Shown one piece after another: positions 44,531-57,564 of a stretch of 64,000 bases of DNA. Within the stretch, counting starts at the first letter, position 1. Every line of letters begins with the position of its first letter. The stretch lies in NCBI GenBank assembly GCA_943737045.1, contig CALSFV010000452.1:62001-126000 (forward strand), given 5' to 3'. The stretch comes from Parapristionchus giblindavisi. Its lineage: Eukaryota > Nematoda > Chromadorea > Rhabditida > Diplogasteridae. The position numbers and the translations under genes were made by a program. The notes under the pieces were generated by a model, which was not told where the DNA came from, ran no database searches, and saw only the letters and a program-made list of their open reading frames with translations.

Positions 44531-45477
44531 TTATCAGCGTAGCATCACAAATGTATAAGAATGCCCCCCCCCCCCTGCACTGTAAAATATATTATGAGGC
44601 AAGAAGATCAGAGAAGATCAGAGGAGAAGAAGATGATTCAGGGAAATGGGCGTGGTCTGTAGCATTAGATATGTGTCTGATCCTATGGTGATCCCACGTA
44701 ACGGGTATGACTCTGATTGAATTGTGGCCACTATCCTAATTAATTGAGATGGAAGGATGAATTTGTGAAGATAGTCGGGCCAGGCTTTATGAACGTTGCC
44801 AGAAACACGGATCAATGGAACCATATCATGTCACTACAGATCCGGTGACCCACCGCTTAGTTGATCTCGATAAAGTGTTTAAATGTAAATGTAAAAAAAA
44901 TCCCAATTAACTAATATCGTTTGCCAGCCACACCGTAACAACAATGCCTGGTGCCACTGCAATTGAATTAGTGGTTTGCCATTTCGAGTGCTGTTGTTGT
45001 GTATTGTTCTTCTGCAAGCGGCTAGATGTGGTCTTGCAGGGTGATAAACAGAAAAAAAGAAAAAAAAATGGGGGCAATGAGTTGTGTGTAGTGTCGTATC
45101 GTAATCGCAATATTTTTGTGAGTCACATTGAACTGTTCAAAATTTTTATGAGTATCAATGGCGGCCAGTTTTTAATCAACCATGCTACATTCATCGAGTC
45201 AATTGTAATTCCACTTTTTGATATTACGGTAAAAGTCAGCACCAAAAGACAGTAATTTCATTACCGAACTACGACCATAACTAAATGGTGCCCATTTTAA
45301 TTTGCCAATAAAAACGTGGCTGAAAGAAAGCCTACTGTAATACGACAAAACCAGGGGCAGCAATGGAATCCGGAAAATGAAAAACCGGAAATTAGAGTTG
45401 GAACATTCGGGAGGCAGAGAGGCGGTGCGGACGAACACCGACTAGGTGAAGGTAAGCAATGCGGGGCGTTGCAGATA

Positions 45478-45684
45478 CTCTGGTATTTTGAAACCTAAAG
45501 TCTACTTAAACTCCGCACTTTAAGTAGACTTTAAGTAAGCTTAAAGTAAAACGCAAGTCTACTTAAAGTGGTGTGGTATACTGTAATGCATTTCGTCAAA
45601 TGTTCTTTCACTTTAAGTTTACTTAAAGTCTACTTAAAGTCTGAGACGTAATTTAAGTAGACTTTAAGTTTCAAAATACCAGAG
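45478..45684. mobile_element. Family F inverted-repeat element
   Basis: Ends are CTCTGGTATTTTGAAACC and TTTCAAAATACCAGAG, flanked by TA on both sides. 207 bp. Confidence 0.75.
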
Positions 45685-46484
45685 TATATCAAGTTTTGTA
45701 ATATCCGATATCTAATATATAAAATCTAAAGCTAAAATCTAAGATCTCATGCAAGATTATGATCTTATTGCGCAGAAATATTTCTGCACAGTCGACTGAT
45801 CGAAACAAACACTCATGCTGATATCATCAAAAGTATTGCAAGAAGTAGATTAACACCGAATAATGTTGCAAAGGAAGGCTGGGAAAGCTAATATCGGAAA
45901 GAATTATTGAAATTTAGGGCTTCCCAGAAAGTGATTCCTTGCAGTTTTCAACGTTCCATCTAGAGTTTGTCCTAAATCTCAAAGTTCTCTGAGGCTGGGT
46001 TCTCGATTTAGCTCTCCACTGACATTTCCCTCAAGTACGGGGGAACTGTTGTGCACGAATTTACTTTTTTGTTCGTGTACGTGAGTTATCCTAATTTGCA
46101 TGGAAAACAAGTCAGTTCCGGCTGAATTTCATTCGAAAACAATACACGATACGATCGAGTCATTCAACCCGCCGACCGTACCTCCGAGGGTCGGCGTTCG
46201 AAAACAACAGCAATGAGAAAGTGACGACGGACTGACTAAAAGGCAGATACGGACTGACTAAAAGGCAGATACGGACTGACTAAAAGGCAGATATGGGAAA
46301 GCCGGGAAAGGAGCGAGGTGGAGTAGGAGTGGAGGGGTGGGTTAGAGGGGAGGAGGGGGAGGATAAGAAGGATAGAGTGAAACAACAACAATGAAGAAGG
46401 GGAGAAGAAGGAAAAATGAAAACGAATTCCCGTCGTAAACAATAAAGTGATAAAAATAATCCAGAACTATGATGCGTCTAGCAC

Positions 46485-46612
46485 AGTATTCTGGTCCAAG
46501 CCATTTTTCTTCCAAAGCAAGACGAAGGAGAGACCATTGTATTCGAGAGAGTTTGTATGTTGAGCGGTCGTTCTTGCTTTGAAAGTCATGAGAACGCTGT
46601 GCTAGACGCACA
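46485..46612. mobile_element. Repeat element 'cacagtattctggtccaagc', copy 1
   Basis: Runs 'cagtattctggtccaagcca' to 'gtcatgagaacgctgtg'. A near-identical copy is at 46743-46861 and a diverged one at 56660-56770. Just before it, a 25-bp unit (ggactgactaaaaggcagatac) repeats three times at about 46222-46292. Confidence 0.65.
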
Positions 46613-46701
46613 GAGAATACCCTTGATCGGATCCAAATAATATTCGCGGGAAATCTACTGTATTTGCCGGTTTAGAACTCAAGGATTACTGCTCACAAAG
46701 A

Positions 46702-47052
46702 TACACCCCGGGCAAACTCTCCACTCCGTCATTCCCTCTCCACAGTGTTCTGGTCCAAGCCATTTTTCTTCCAAAGCAAGACAAAGGAGAGACCATTGTA
46801 TTCGAGAGAGTTTGTATGTTGAGCGGTCGTTCTTGCTTTGAAAGTCATGAGAACGCCGTGTCTCGCTTTCGCTGACTATGAGTGAACGTTGCCAGAGCGT
46901 AGAGTAAAATAAGCTCGCTGCCTTTAACTCATTACAGCGACACCCGATGATAATTTGAAACTCTCCGCTCTGGCAACACTCTCTCTCGCTTTCTTTGTCT
47001 ACGAGAGAGTATTGCCAATGTGGAGAGTAAAATTAGCTTGGGGTATGCCTTT
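46702..47052. mobile_element. Family C MITE split by another repeat, followed by a second family C MITE
   Basis: First family C copy: arms 46702-46742 and 46862-46927, split by the 'cagtgttctggtccaagcca' element. Second, intact copy: 46937-47052 with 'cccgatgataatttgaaact' and 'gtaaaattagcttggggtat'. Confidence 0.7.
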
Positions 47053-47740
47053 AACTCTCTCTTCTATAATACCAATTTCTCACTCGAGTGGGGATAGAAA
47101 ATAAGAATAACGTGACCAATGGTTAACAACCTTATAAGGTCACCAATGTGTGAACATAATTGATTGATCGCACACTGTACGAGTTGATACAATGAGGTGG
47201 TGAAACAACGCCGGGCGTTAGAGATCAATACACTCACGTCAAATTCTCTTAGATATAGGTTCTCTAACTGGAAAACCATAGGGAAAGGTTAGCTTACACC
47301 AAACTCTCTCAAATAGACACGTCGGAAAGTACTCTCTCGCTCGAGATAGTAACGGGGTTTGGAGTAAGCTAACTAAGTTATCTCACATTTGAGACAACGT
47401 TTCTCTAATATCTCATATAACCTATGGACCAAATATGAGAGCGTTTGCCGTCTGTGAACAGCAAGATTAAGCAAGTTCTAATATCAAGAATCTCAAATCT
47501 GATGGACTACTATAAACACTTCCCATCAAGATATTTGTGCAAAGTCGACCGATCTAAACATAAAATCAGCTTGATAAGATCAAAAGTATAGCAAAGAACA
47601 ATGAAATACGCATCGTGCTGAATACTGGGCTTTTCAAGCCTCGCGAGATGTACACAGACCTGTGAAGTGGAATGTATATTTAACACCTTTTGCTTGTTAA
47701 AATAGCACAAAAAGTGTTAAATCTAACACTTCACCGGTCT

Positions 47741-47859
47741 TAAAGGGAGCATAACCTCTCTCAATAGTCTCTTCATTGCGCACACTATTTCTCTGTTCTC
47801 TAACAACGAGAGAGCGTAGACCTTTGAAGAGACCGTCGACAAAGGTGTCAGTCCCTTTA
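47741..47859. mobile_element. Family D MITE
   Basis: Runs 'taaagggagcataacctctc' to 'aaaggtgtcagtcccttta'. A short inverted repeat ('agacctgtgaagtgg' with 'cacttcaccggtct', 47656-47740) directly precedes it. Confidence 0.65.
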
Positions 47860-47994
47860 TGTGCTGTTGGTTACACCTCTTTTCTCTGTGTGTATTACTA
47901 TTTCGAGGCACTTACTCCTCCCTCATTAGCATATTAAAGGTACGCGGAAGCGAAGAAGCCTATTTATACGATGAAAATATATTATGGACATTAG

Positions 47995-48757
47995 CGATTG
48001 AGAGGGAGTCATGAACCCGGTGAGCTAACTCGGAGCGTTTCTACTGTTAACTCCGAGCGTTTACATTGTTTACTCCGAGAATTTATTATCCTATTATCAT
48101 CTCTGAGCATTTCTATTTCATATATAGAAAAGAAAGAATCAGTGCCAAAATCGCTGTTTCCTTCAGAATCAGTGTTGATTTAAATGATTGGATCATTTGG
48201 ATGTTGAACCCATGATTTTTCGATGTACGATACACTTTTGGATGGTTTTAATAACCTGTCATGTTCATCGCTAATGATTGTTGTCTAGCACGCGATAGAC
48301 TTGAAAGAACGTGTCACTCGTGATGAACTTATTTTAGGTCTGCGGTACTCACCTCACGTCTTCTCATTTTTAATTATCGAAAGAACCCAGAGTGTCCGAA
48401 ATATGCAAATATCTCGGCGCCCAGCGGCGCTTGTCAGCAAAAATCATCAACATGAAAAAATCTTCTATGTATTTGTAGACAATACGTCTCATCCCAAAAT
48501 TCCAAACCGACTCGACCAGAATAAATTCCCGCTTTCTTTCGATAATTAAAAATGGGAAAACGCGAGGAGGCAACTGTAGACGTAATATGAGTTCATCACG
48601 AGTGAAACGTTCTTTCAAGTCTATTGCGTGATAGACAACGATCATTATCGAAGAACATGGTAAGTTATTAAAACCATCCAGGAGAGCATATAAACTCTCG
48701 GAGTTGACTTTAAAACGCTCAGAGTTGGTTCACCGGGTTCGTGACTCCTTCTCCATC
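47995..48757. mobile_element. ~760-bp foldback element
   Basis: Outer arms 'gagtcatgaacccggtgagc' and 'ggttcaccgggttcgtgact' are inverted. Further in, 'ggatggttttaataac' pairs with 'gttattaaaaccatcc', and 'gcgatagacttgaaagaacg' with its complement near 48610-48635. Pairing is interrupted but extends across the element. Confidence 0.7.
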
Positions 48758-48981
48758 TGTAATGCATATTTATTATATATTCAGGTCAGTGGAGAGCGAG
48801 TGTGTCGGGTAGGTAGAGGTTCTACTCACGCCTTGTGCCAATATTTTTCTAACCTTGTATCAACGAATGAAAAGTTTAATCAAAAATACACAACATGACT
48901 CGTAGTCGAAAAAAATTGTTAGCGTTCAATGAGAAGGTCACACTCCTGATCTGAGGATCAATCACATAACAACCTGGTCAG

Positions 48982-49405
48982 TAGGGTTGCCGGTTCGAAT
49001 TCGAATTCGAATTATTCGCACAACTTTCCCATCTCTCACCCTCTCTCCCCTTTCCCTTCAAAGAATTCGACACACCTGCCAGACGGAACGAATAGTTCGG
49101 GACAGACCGAATTATTCGCACTCTCTCACTCTCTCGATTCCTATCTCGTCCCTGCCTCCTCTCCCTCCGCCTCGGACGTGTCTCGGGCGAGGCGGAGGGA
49201 GAGGAGGGAGGGACGAGATAGGAATCGAGAGAGTGAGAGAGTGCGAATAATTCGGTCTGTCCCGAACTATTCGTTCCGTATGGCAGGTGTGTCGAATTCT
49301 TTGAAGGGAAAGGGGAGAGAGGGCGCGTCTCAAACGAATTGCCGAGAGAGAAGGGAAGCGACTGACAAGGGGCACGAATTATTCGCCCTCGTTCCTGCAA
49401 CCCTA
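48982..49405. mobile_element. hAT-like palindromic element TAGGGTTGC
   Basis: Starts TAGGGTTGCCGG and ends GCAACCCTA. The exact 8-bp TSD is CTGGTCAG (48974-48981 and 49406-49413). Arms centred near 49180 pair over about 130 bp each side, so the same reading frame appears on both strands. No transposase. Confidence 0.85.
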
Positions 49406-49627
49406 CTGGTCAGCATTCCAATAGCAAGCTTACGGACTTACAAGTGACACGGCATGCTGGTATTCTAACAAGTCAGCTGGTCAGCCTGCTCTAACTATTC
49501 GCAGTACAAAGTGGACCTCGATGCAAAGTATGTAGTAGTAGTCCTTCCCCTTTACTTATCCCTGTTTCCCTCTCTCTGCGCCCTCGAGTTGAGATGAGAT
49601 AAGTCCATCGATGAGATTAGTGATGGA

Positions 49628-49740
49628 TAGAGAGAGAGGGAGAGGGAGAGGGAGAGGGAGAGGGAGAGGGAGAGGGAGAGGGAGAGGGAGAGGGAGAGGG
49701 AGAGGGAGAGGGAGAGGGAGAGGGAGAGGGAGAGGGAGGG
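49628..49740. repeat. GAGGGA hexamer array, about 18 copies
   Basis: Perfect (GGGAGA)n. Further along, 'ctattcagatagatg' repeats four times at about 49905-49985. Confidence 0.9.
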
Positions 49741-49989
49741 ATAAAATTCAGTAGTTTCCCATTACTGCCCGCTTACCCTCCCTCTATCCCTCTGTTTCAG
49801 GGATTCCTTTATACTGGCCATCATCGTGGGAAATTGTGATTGACTTTAACCTCATTCAATGGCATTAATTCTCAGTATGTTGTAGTTTGGTTGAGGCGTT
49901 ACCTATTCAGATAGCTGCTAAGCTATTCAGATAGATGGCTGACGATCTATTCAGATAGATGACCGATTACCTATTCAGATAGATGCTGA

Positions 49990-51690
49990 TTCAGTCGGAT
50001 TCTCCAATCAGATCCTGATTTTCTAGCGCAAAAATATGAAACTCTCTGTATTACGGTAAATGACGAGACAAAGATTCGAGCAATAAAACTAGCCCGCTCA
50101 AACAAGTTCGCAGATATCTCACAAATTTTCTTTCCCCCTTGCGGTATACGATAAATAATGAAAAAATAAATAAATTTCGGTCTCTATTTGTTGGCTCGAT
50201 GCCAAAACGCAAGGGCGTGATCAACTGCGACGAATTCCTCACTATTTATTATGGGACGTGATATCACCATTATTAGGGGTGTTTAAATATGCCCATCGTT
50301 ATAGAGGGTGATCAATTGTTTGATGAGCAAAGGCTCATCAAATTAACACTTATTTCGCCGTTTATGGCACTTTGCGCGTGAAAATGTCTTCATTATAGGC
50401 CCTTTTGCGCCTCTAACATTAAGATAAGAAGAATACAAAATTCGCTTTCAAAAATATTTGCTAAAAATAATTCTCAAATGATTAGACCCGAAAATTTATT
50501 ATTATATTGCATCACTTTTCTAATTCTACTGAATTCTCCTGAATTTATTACCTAATTCTACTATAATTTGACCTAATGCCAAAATATTTCGTAATTGTAT
50601 TCCTACCAATGCCTCTTAATTAAAAGTTTTATCATCATAATCTCATAATTCAACCTTACTACCTCGTTGTGGTATTGTATTTATGTGTCCCAAATGTTTT
50701 CTCTATGTATTTCACTAATGTGCTTACCTCAAACGCATATTAAGATATTATGATATTACAGTATGGTACTAAGGCTCTACTAATTGAAATCTAATCGACT
50801 CTTGGTTAACAATAGACGTATAAAAACAATTGAAAATAATAAAAGTACTTCTCTCTACCACGAAATAACAGGAGAAAACAAGACGATAAACGTTAGACCC
50901 TTGCAACGAATGGCTTTCAATTAGTGACTTACTACTTCATTTCGTGCCAGAAGGGGAAAATGCGGACTTCACGGTTTCACTGGCACGGCACGTTCAAAAT
51001 ATATGATCGTGAGAAAAAGTTTGAGTTCAAAGAGTGGAAAACTGATTTTATTAAAATAGTAAGCTTACGTAATGCAATCTGGTGTGCAGTATAAGCCACC
51101 AATAAAACAAAGTATTTAATTATTTTATTAATATTATTTTTTCTTGGGTGAATTTTGGAAATGCTAATCACTTGTCACCATCATAGGATCATTTTCTCTT
51201 TTTCTTCGTTGGTTATGTTCTGTTAAATTGGATAAATTCCTTCAATAAAATACGAATCGTGGGTCGGTGCTCAATAAGTGCATACTTGAAGGCCTAAGGG
51301 CCGAATTATTGAGGAATAATTGATGTGAGATTCGATGAAAAGAAAACAACTTTTGTTTCTGAATTGCTTTCAGGGTAGCCCACCCGCCCCACAAAAATAT
51401 GTGACCGAAAATTTGAAATTTACCGCACTCACGAATCTGTCGTGAATGAGGAAATCAAGAGATGGAGGGCAGATCCGACAGATTCTTATTAAATTGCGCT
51501 ACTTTTCCAAAAGTTTAATGATCTGAAACAATAGAACGGCAAGATAAAAGGTTGCTTGGAGCAGTAGAGAAAATAAGAAGAAAAGTGAAATAAGAGACAG
51601 CATAAAATGCGCAGTGTAAAGCAGTTAGGAGAAAATATGAGAGCGGGATAAAGAGAATATGAGACAGAGGAAGTTTCGAATTTTTCCGTA
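49990..51690. other. Gene-free AT-rich stretch
   Basis: No repeat family, exon with matching splice sites or RNA gene could be recognised here. Confidence 0.4.
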
Positions 51691-51691
51691 A

Positions 51692-52035
51692 TTAAACACC
51701 CCGAGCTAATTTAAAACTCTCCGCGCTGACCACGCTCTCTCGTAGATAGAGAAAGCGAGAGAGCACTGGGCAGAGTGGAGAGTTTCTAATGAGCTCGGGG
51801 TCTGTCTTTAGAGGAAGCGTAACCTCTCCTCTTAATTACGCCCACTATTTCTCTGTTCTCTAACAAAGAGAGAGCGTAGAGCTTTGAAGAGACCGTTGAG
51901 AGAGGTTGCGCTACTTTTAAAGGCACACCCCAAGCTAATTTTACTCTCCGTATTGACAATACTCTCTCGTAGACAAAGAAAGCGAGAGAGTGTGGCCAGA
52001 GCGGAGAGTTTTAAATTAGCTTAGGGTGTCTCTAT
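51692..52035. mobile_element. Cluster of MITEs in the order C-D-C
   Basis: Family C 51692-51812 ('caccccgagctaatttaaaa'), family D about 51808-51918 ('aggaagcgtaacctctcctc' to 'gaggttgcgctacttttaaa'), family C 51919-52035 ('aaaggcacaccccaagctaa'). They abut with no spacer. Confidence 0.75.
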
Positions 52036-52363
52036 AAAGGGAGGGGCGTAATCGACGATCTTCTATATTCGCACACTAATTCATTATTATCCTCTGTCTG
52101 AAGAACTACGTAGAATGAATTGCGTCGACGATCGAATTGGTGAGAAAGAGGGGGGTTGAAATACTCGGTTCAAAAGAAGCGTAAGGAAAAGAAAAATCTG
52201 CGCGGTTTACACACTCTCTCGCCTCTTTTTCGTTTGTTTCGTTTCTTTTCGCAAATTTTATAGAATTTATCATTTTTTGTATAATAGAATTAAAGAAAAA
52301 ATAAATATTGTGGACACTGCAATTACTTGATAGAGAAAATGACCATAATTCAGTACTACGGGT

Positions 52364-52600
52364 TAGGGTTCCGCATACGTGCACTAAGTCGTGCAATTCG
52401 TGCAAGTCGTGCATCATTTTCATTCATCAGCGACAATTAGCGGTCGCTATTTGTTATGATTTAGTGGAATTTGCATTTATATAACAAAGAAAATGTCGAT
52501 AAAGCATTAGATATAGCGACCGCTAAATGTCGCCGATGAAAGTAAATGATGCACGACTATGCACGAATTGCACGACTTAGTGCACGAATGCGGAACCCTA
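52364..52600. mobile_element. hAT-like palindromic element TAGGGTTCCGC
   Basis: Starts TAGGGTTCCGCATACGTGC and ends GCGGAACCCTA. The exact 8-bp TSD is CTACGGGT (52356-52363 and 52601-52608). Arms of about 90 bp pair, including 'cgacatttagcggtcgct' type sequence. Confidence 0.85.
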
Positions 52601-52609
52601 CTACGGGTG

Positions 52610-55600
52610 CAGAACCATGCAGTGAGGCAAGCACTTGCTTGGGATATCCAAACAAGATTTGAACAAGGAAGATAAAGAATGCCAGAATGGAGTGAAATTC
52701 GGTAATGTTCGCTTCGGTACACTCCTGCCATTTTAGGATGACGATATCAACCTATCCCTCTCTCTCTCTCTCCTTCTTCTCCCTCTTCAATCTCTCTCTT
52801 TCTTTCTCCCTCTCATTCTACCAGTTTTGCTTCATCTACTTTCATTTTTTATTGAGATCCTCAGTCTCAAAGGGCTTGAACCAGGAAAAATCAGAAAAAA
52901 ACTGGCAATGATTAGAGGATTGTGAGAGAGAGGGTAAGTAAGTAAGGTTGAAGAGTAGAGGAAGAGTATTTCGGAGAGTGACAGAAGGAGGGGGGGGAGT
53001 TAGAGACATAGGGGGAGGGAGAGGGAGAGAAATAGGAGAGGGAGAGTCCGAGGGAGAAGGAGAAGTAGACGCAGAGGGAGAGATAACGATACGGCTCATC
53101 GCGCGAGCTCAAGTGGTCAATGAGGAAGTGGAGATGAATCATATTAGGGATGAGTCTCTCTCCTCAAAAATCACGAATAGAAAAGAAAAGGACGAGAGAC
53201 AGTGTGAAACGTGGAGAGTTTTTTTCTTCTGATTTTCGTTTCTTTTCATGATTTTTGAATACCGCGGTTTTTTTCGAAGTAGCTAGCTAAGAAGTAGCGG
53301 ACTTAAAGTTTTGTTTCGATTTCGGTGCTGTAATATTTTTCATCGTCAGAAAATTGAAGAAAAAATGACCAATTGTAAAAATAACCATGTGCCATCATCC
53401 AGGTAGTTTATGAATTCCTTACCTTGAAATGTGCCTTTAAAGGTCGAACAGTGATCTCTAGAAGACAACAATGATGTCTTAAAAAATAACACGTAAGCAA
53501 AAGTTCACCTTTTACTTTGCTCAAAGTATAGGGGAAAACACACGTTTGTCCTCAGGGCTCATTGTCTGCATGCGTGGTGTCTTTTTCATTATTTGTCTTC
53601 ATTGTTCACGGTTTGTTGTTGCTGGCCAAACTAGGGTAGTCGTGCATTTTCGACATGGACGCACCACCCCCGAGCTAAACTTAGGCCTCATTAAATCTTC
53701 CGCACGATATTTTCGTAATAATATTAATATCGTGATATTACAGTAGTGCCTATTTATATACCCGGGTAAAACGTGTTTTCCAATATGCGTTGAAATAATA
53801 TGTAGTGCATGTTGCAATAAAGTCTTACTGTAATAGGACGCGCAGATGGACTTTGCACAAATATTATGAGTTTGGGTGATGATACTTTAAACACCAATAA
53901 CAGAGAGTGCACAAGGAGTACCGTACTTTCGAAACTTGGGAAAGTCTTACGGCATTTAGCGCCTCCAAAGAAATCATGCTCGCATCTCCGATGAAAATAT
54001 TATAACATAATTTGCTTGAGATCTAGGTATGAACATCTTCAAAAGAGTTGATTCAAAGATCGCTATTTTCTATCTGTTATTCAAAAATTGTTTATCGTAG
54101 TTATTATAAAAAATAGTTCTAACAAGCACTACTTGTCGGCATGATGTTCGCTTATCTTTACTTGAGACAACATATTGAGACGACATTAAACTATGCGAAA
54201 ACACAGAAAGTTGAGAGGCTGCTGAAGTGCTTTTAGGTCTATCGGTGTGATTTTACTTCAAAAAACATTACCTTTGTCGGAACTCTAAATCGTTCTAGTG
54301 ATTTTTACGCAGAACTTTAGTAGTTTTTATCGTTAGCCATTCAAAACGACACATTATTATGGTACGTCTCGTGCATTTAGTTAGGCTCGATATATAGTGT
54401 ACGGCTGCAAAAATTGTCAAAGTTATCAATGAGCGATAACGAAATACACCACGAAACGGAGACGAAAGTCAGTAAAAACGTCTAGACTCTCTTGGAGAAT
54501 CAACAACAATAAATACCCATTAAATCTTTCCATCTGACAGATCTATCCCATATTTATATATGATGCTTTCAATTTTAAATTTTAAATTTTATTTTAAAAA
54601 GGCTCTTATCATAATTATTATTAAAATCAACCAAAATAAGCCGGTTGTGACTCCACGAAAACATAGTTGAGAGGACTGTTTCAAAATAATCCCTGAAAAT
54701 CTGGACTCGATCGGTAGAGGTTGAATAAAGTTATGGCGAAAAAACCAATAGTCAACAACCTTTGTACATAAGAAAGGCATATGAGGCAACACGTAATGAC
54801 AGATTGAGCGAGATGATTGTGCATTGGATACTATCCAACTAATTGCAATGAATCATGAAAGAAAACGCGAACACCCCGCAACAAACCGCAAATGAATAAA
54901 CAACCACATCGACAAACAGGCGAGCTAATTCTGCATTCTGAACGGATGACAAATTACAGGTGAGGAAATATCACCGAGAATATGACGCTATATTAAGCAA
55001 CTGGGAATGGCGTGTATTGCATACAAGAGAAAACCGATGCTGAAGCTGACTTAGTAGTATTCTTTCCAACTGTTGGATTTAAAATTATACAAAAATTTTG
55101 TAGTTGTTTTATTATTACATATTTTTCTTGAACATTACTGAGAAAAGCGAAAGTATTAGTGGTAAAGTCATGTAGTATCACCGAAACACCATATTGCAAT
55201 GGTGTCACATTCCCAAACGCTTTACAACAGGAACAGGGCCTGTGATACATGATCTCTCTAGGCTCTTTTTTCTCGTCGATAAACTTTCGAGTTGTGAGAG
55301 CGGTTCTAGAGCGCGGGCATAGTGAAAGAGGGAGACAAGGGAGTGAAACAATGATATGATTAGTAAAATTATGAATGATGAAAATGATGAACCATAATAT
55401 CTCCCAATACATTCGATCACTTGGTCCTTCTCAATGCGACTGCCATAAAATGACTACAGTAATCTTAGAGTTAGAATACCGTAATCGGGGTTTGCTTATA
55501 AATCAGTCTGGGGAATAGCCTACTTCCTACTTGAAAGTCCTCTGTTGTTCGTAGTTCAACTCTCAAGATTGACGGCTGAACACGAGGACTTGTCAATCAA

Positions 55601-55630
55601 AGTGATGCGCCTAACTTTTTGAGTTATCCG
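52610..55630. other. Gene-free stretch
   Basis: A CT tract (52755-52812) and GA-rich simple sequence (52920-53085) are present. A 139-codon minus-strand open frame at 54993-55412 has no recognisable domain or supporting splice structure. No gene is called. Confidence 0.4.
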
Positions 55631-55633
55631 GTC

Positions 55634-55745
55634 CCTTAAAGGGAATACCCCAAGCTAATTTTAATCTCCGCTCTGGCTATACTCTCTCGTAGACAAAGAA
55701 GCGAGAGAGTGTGGCCAGTTTCAAATTAACTTGGGGGTATTGCTT
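55634..55745. mobile_element. Family C palindromic MITE
   Basis: Arms 'ataccccaagctaattttaa' and 'ttcaaattaacttgggggta'. Confidence 0.65.
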
Positions 55746-56994
55746 TAAGCGAATATCACAGGCAAACCCTTCAAGCAAATAGAGAGCGATTAAAAATTAC
55801 AACAACAACAAAAATACAAAAAAAAATATTTAAAAAAATCCCTGTTGTATTTTTCAATCAATCAAAATTGATGATTAATTGACGGAAGAAAATACAACAG
55901 GGAAGGTAGAGCTCGCCGTGAATACGGACCATCGGGGTGGTCCCAAGAGTGTAGTGACAATAATAATAATAGAAGTCTTAAAAGTCTAAAGGCACCTACT
56001 TCCTTGCAGTGCAAAAACACGCTGCCATTTTGCCAGTAATCTGATTTACAAATTGAATTTTGCACCTGTCTGCGCTATTTCGGGCGATAGAACAGCCGAA
56101 ATTTTTTTTTAAAATAGACACTGCTTGAAGAACCAATGTCTATTCTTGGCCCCACTCCCTCGTAATAAAAATATTTATTTACCCCACTTCTATAATATTT
56201 GTCTACGTGCCATTAAAACGGTCGCAATCTGTGGTCTTTCAGGAATAAGCAATACACATTGGCCAGCAAAATATGAAATTACGGGCATTTACATTAAAGT
56301 TATTGAAAAAATCGCGATAAACCGTGATAATTCATACGGATCTTTTGTTTTTGACACATTGCCAAAAGGGAATCTCGGTTTTTTTGTGAGCATACACAGA
56401 AAAGGCGTGTTTTTGTTCCAATCCTTCGTCATCTCCTCTCACTTACGTGTCTCCCCTCAGGGCAGTCATGTCAAGTATCCTCAGCGTCAAGCCTGACTTC
56501 CCCCTCCCCGCCCCGTATTACTTGCTTTATTCATATATAATTAATCTAATTATACAAATTGTATATTTACGCTGAACAAGGGACGGATGATGTGTAAGGC
56601 ATCAACATGAACGCAGATGCTTGGAAACATTTGGTACATGGTAAAATAAAGGTGATTCAACAGTATTTTGATGTAAGCCATTTTTCTATGAAAGCGCCCT
56701 AGCATTAATTTTGAGGGAGCTTCTGTGGCAAGCGGTCGTTCTGGCTAAAGAAAAGGACAGAATACTGTGAATCGCGTTATTCAATGCACACGACATCCTG
56801 CTGGATTTCGCCCATATAACTCTAATCGGTACAGCAGACAGTAGGAATAAACTTTAAGAAGTGGCTAGTTATCGATTTTGCAAATGACACCAGTCACACA
56901 CGATCAAAGACTTCATGAAAATGGTTTCATAGCAGGAACACAACAGATCCGTACCAAGATATACTCTGGTATTTTTTTCCTGCCAGGAACCTGC

Positions 56995-57118
56995 TAATTT
57001 TCCTACCAGGCCACGGCTAAGGTTCCTGGTAGGAAATTTAGCGGGTTCCTGGTAGGAAATGCGCCGCTTAGCAGGTTCCTGGTAGGAAACGCTACCGGGT
57101 TCCCGGTAGCCTAGCAGG
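56995..57118. repeat. TTCCTGGTAGGAAA minisatellite
   Basis: About five variants of 'ggttcctggtaggaaa', partly in inverted form ('tttcctaccagg'). Each unit is itself palindromic. 55746-56995 upstream holds no supported feature apart from a diverged copy of the 46485 repeat at 56660-56770. Confidence 0.7.
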
Positions 57119-57564
57119 AATTTGTACCTCTCACTTCTCAAGGATTTATTTGTTTCTTAATGAGGTAACAACGAACAAAACTAGCAATATGTACAGGCAC
57201 AACGAGGAACGACGAGACAATGAAAATATGTACACGTTAACGAAAAAATACATGGAGCAGGAAAAATTAACAATTACAACGGGTACTTCATTCCCGTGGA
57301 CGAATCAAATATAATATCTTCAATTTGTATGTCGAAGAGCCCAGAAGGTCCTGCTTGTTTGTCGTCCGTAGATATCGACTGGGATTGGACGAAGAGAATG
57401 AGGTGGTCGACTGATCACTGGAAAGAAAATGATGTTCAAATAATGTGTCGATATCTACAGATTCTCAGTCATCCCTACACTATCACGAGATCTAGTAATC
57501 TCAATTATTCATAGTAGAAAATGTAACAGTAGTCCCACTAGAACTCAGACCTACAGTATCCCAC

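Noticed and set aside
48978..49447. Four overlapping open frames of 87-140 codons with near-identical products on both strands
   Set aside because: They arise from the palindromic hAT-like element; mirror-image frames are expected.
54993..55412. 139-codon minus-strand open frame
   Set aside because: No recognisable domain, no splice partner and an unconvincing composition.
56125..56496. 123-codon plus-strand open frame
   Set aside because: No similarity recognised and no splice signals around it. Length alone is not enough in AT-rich DNA.
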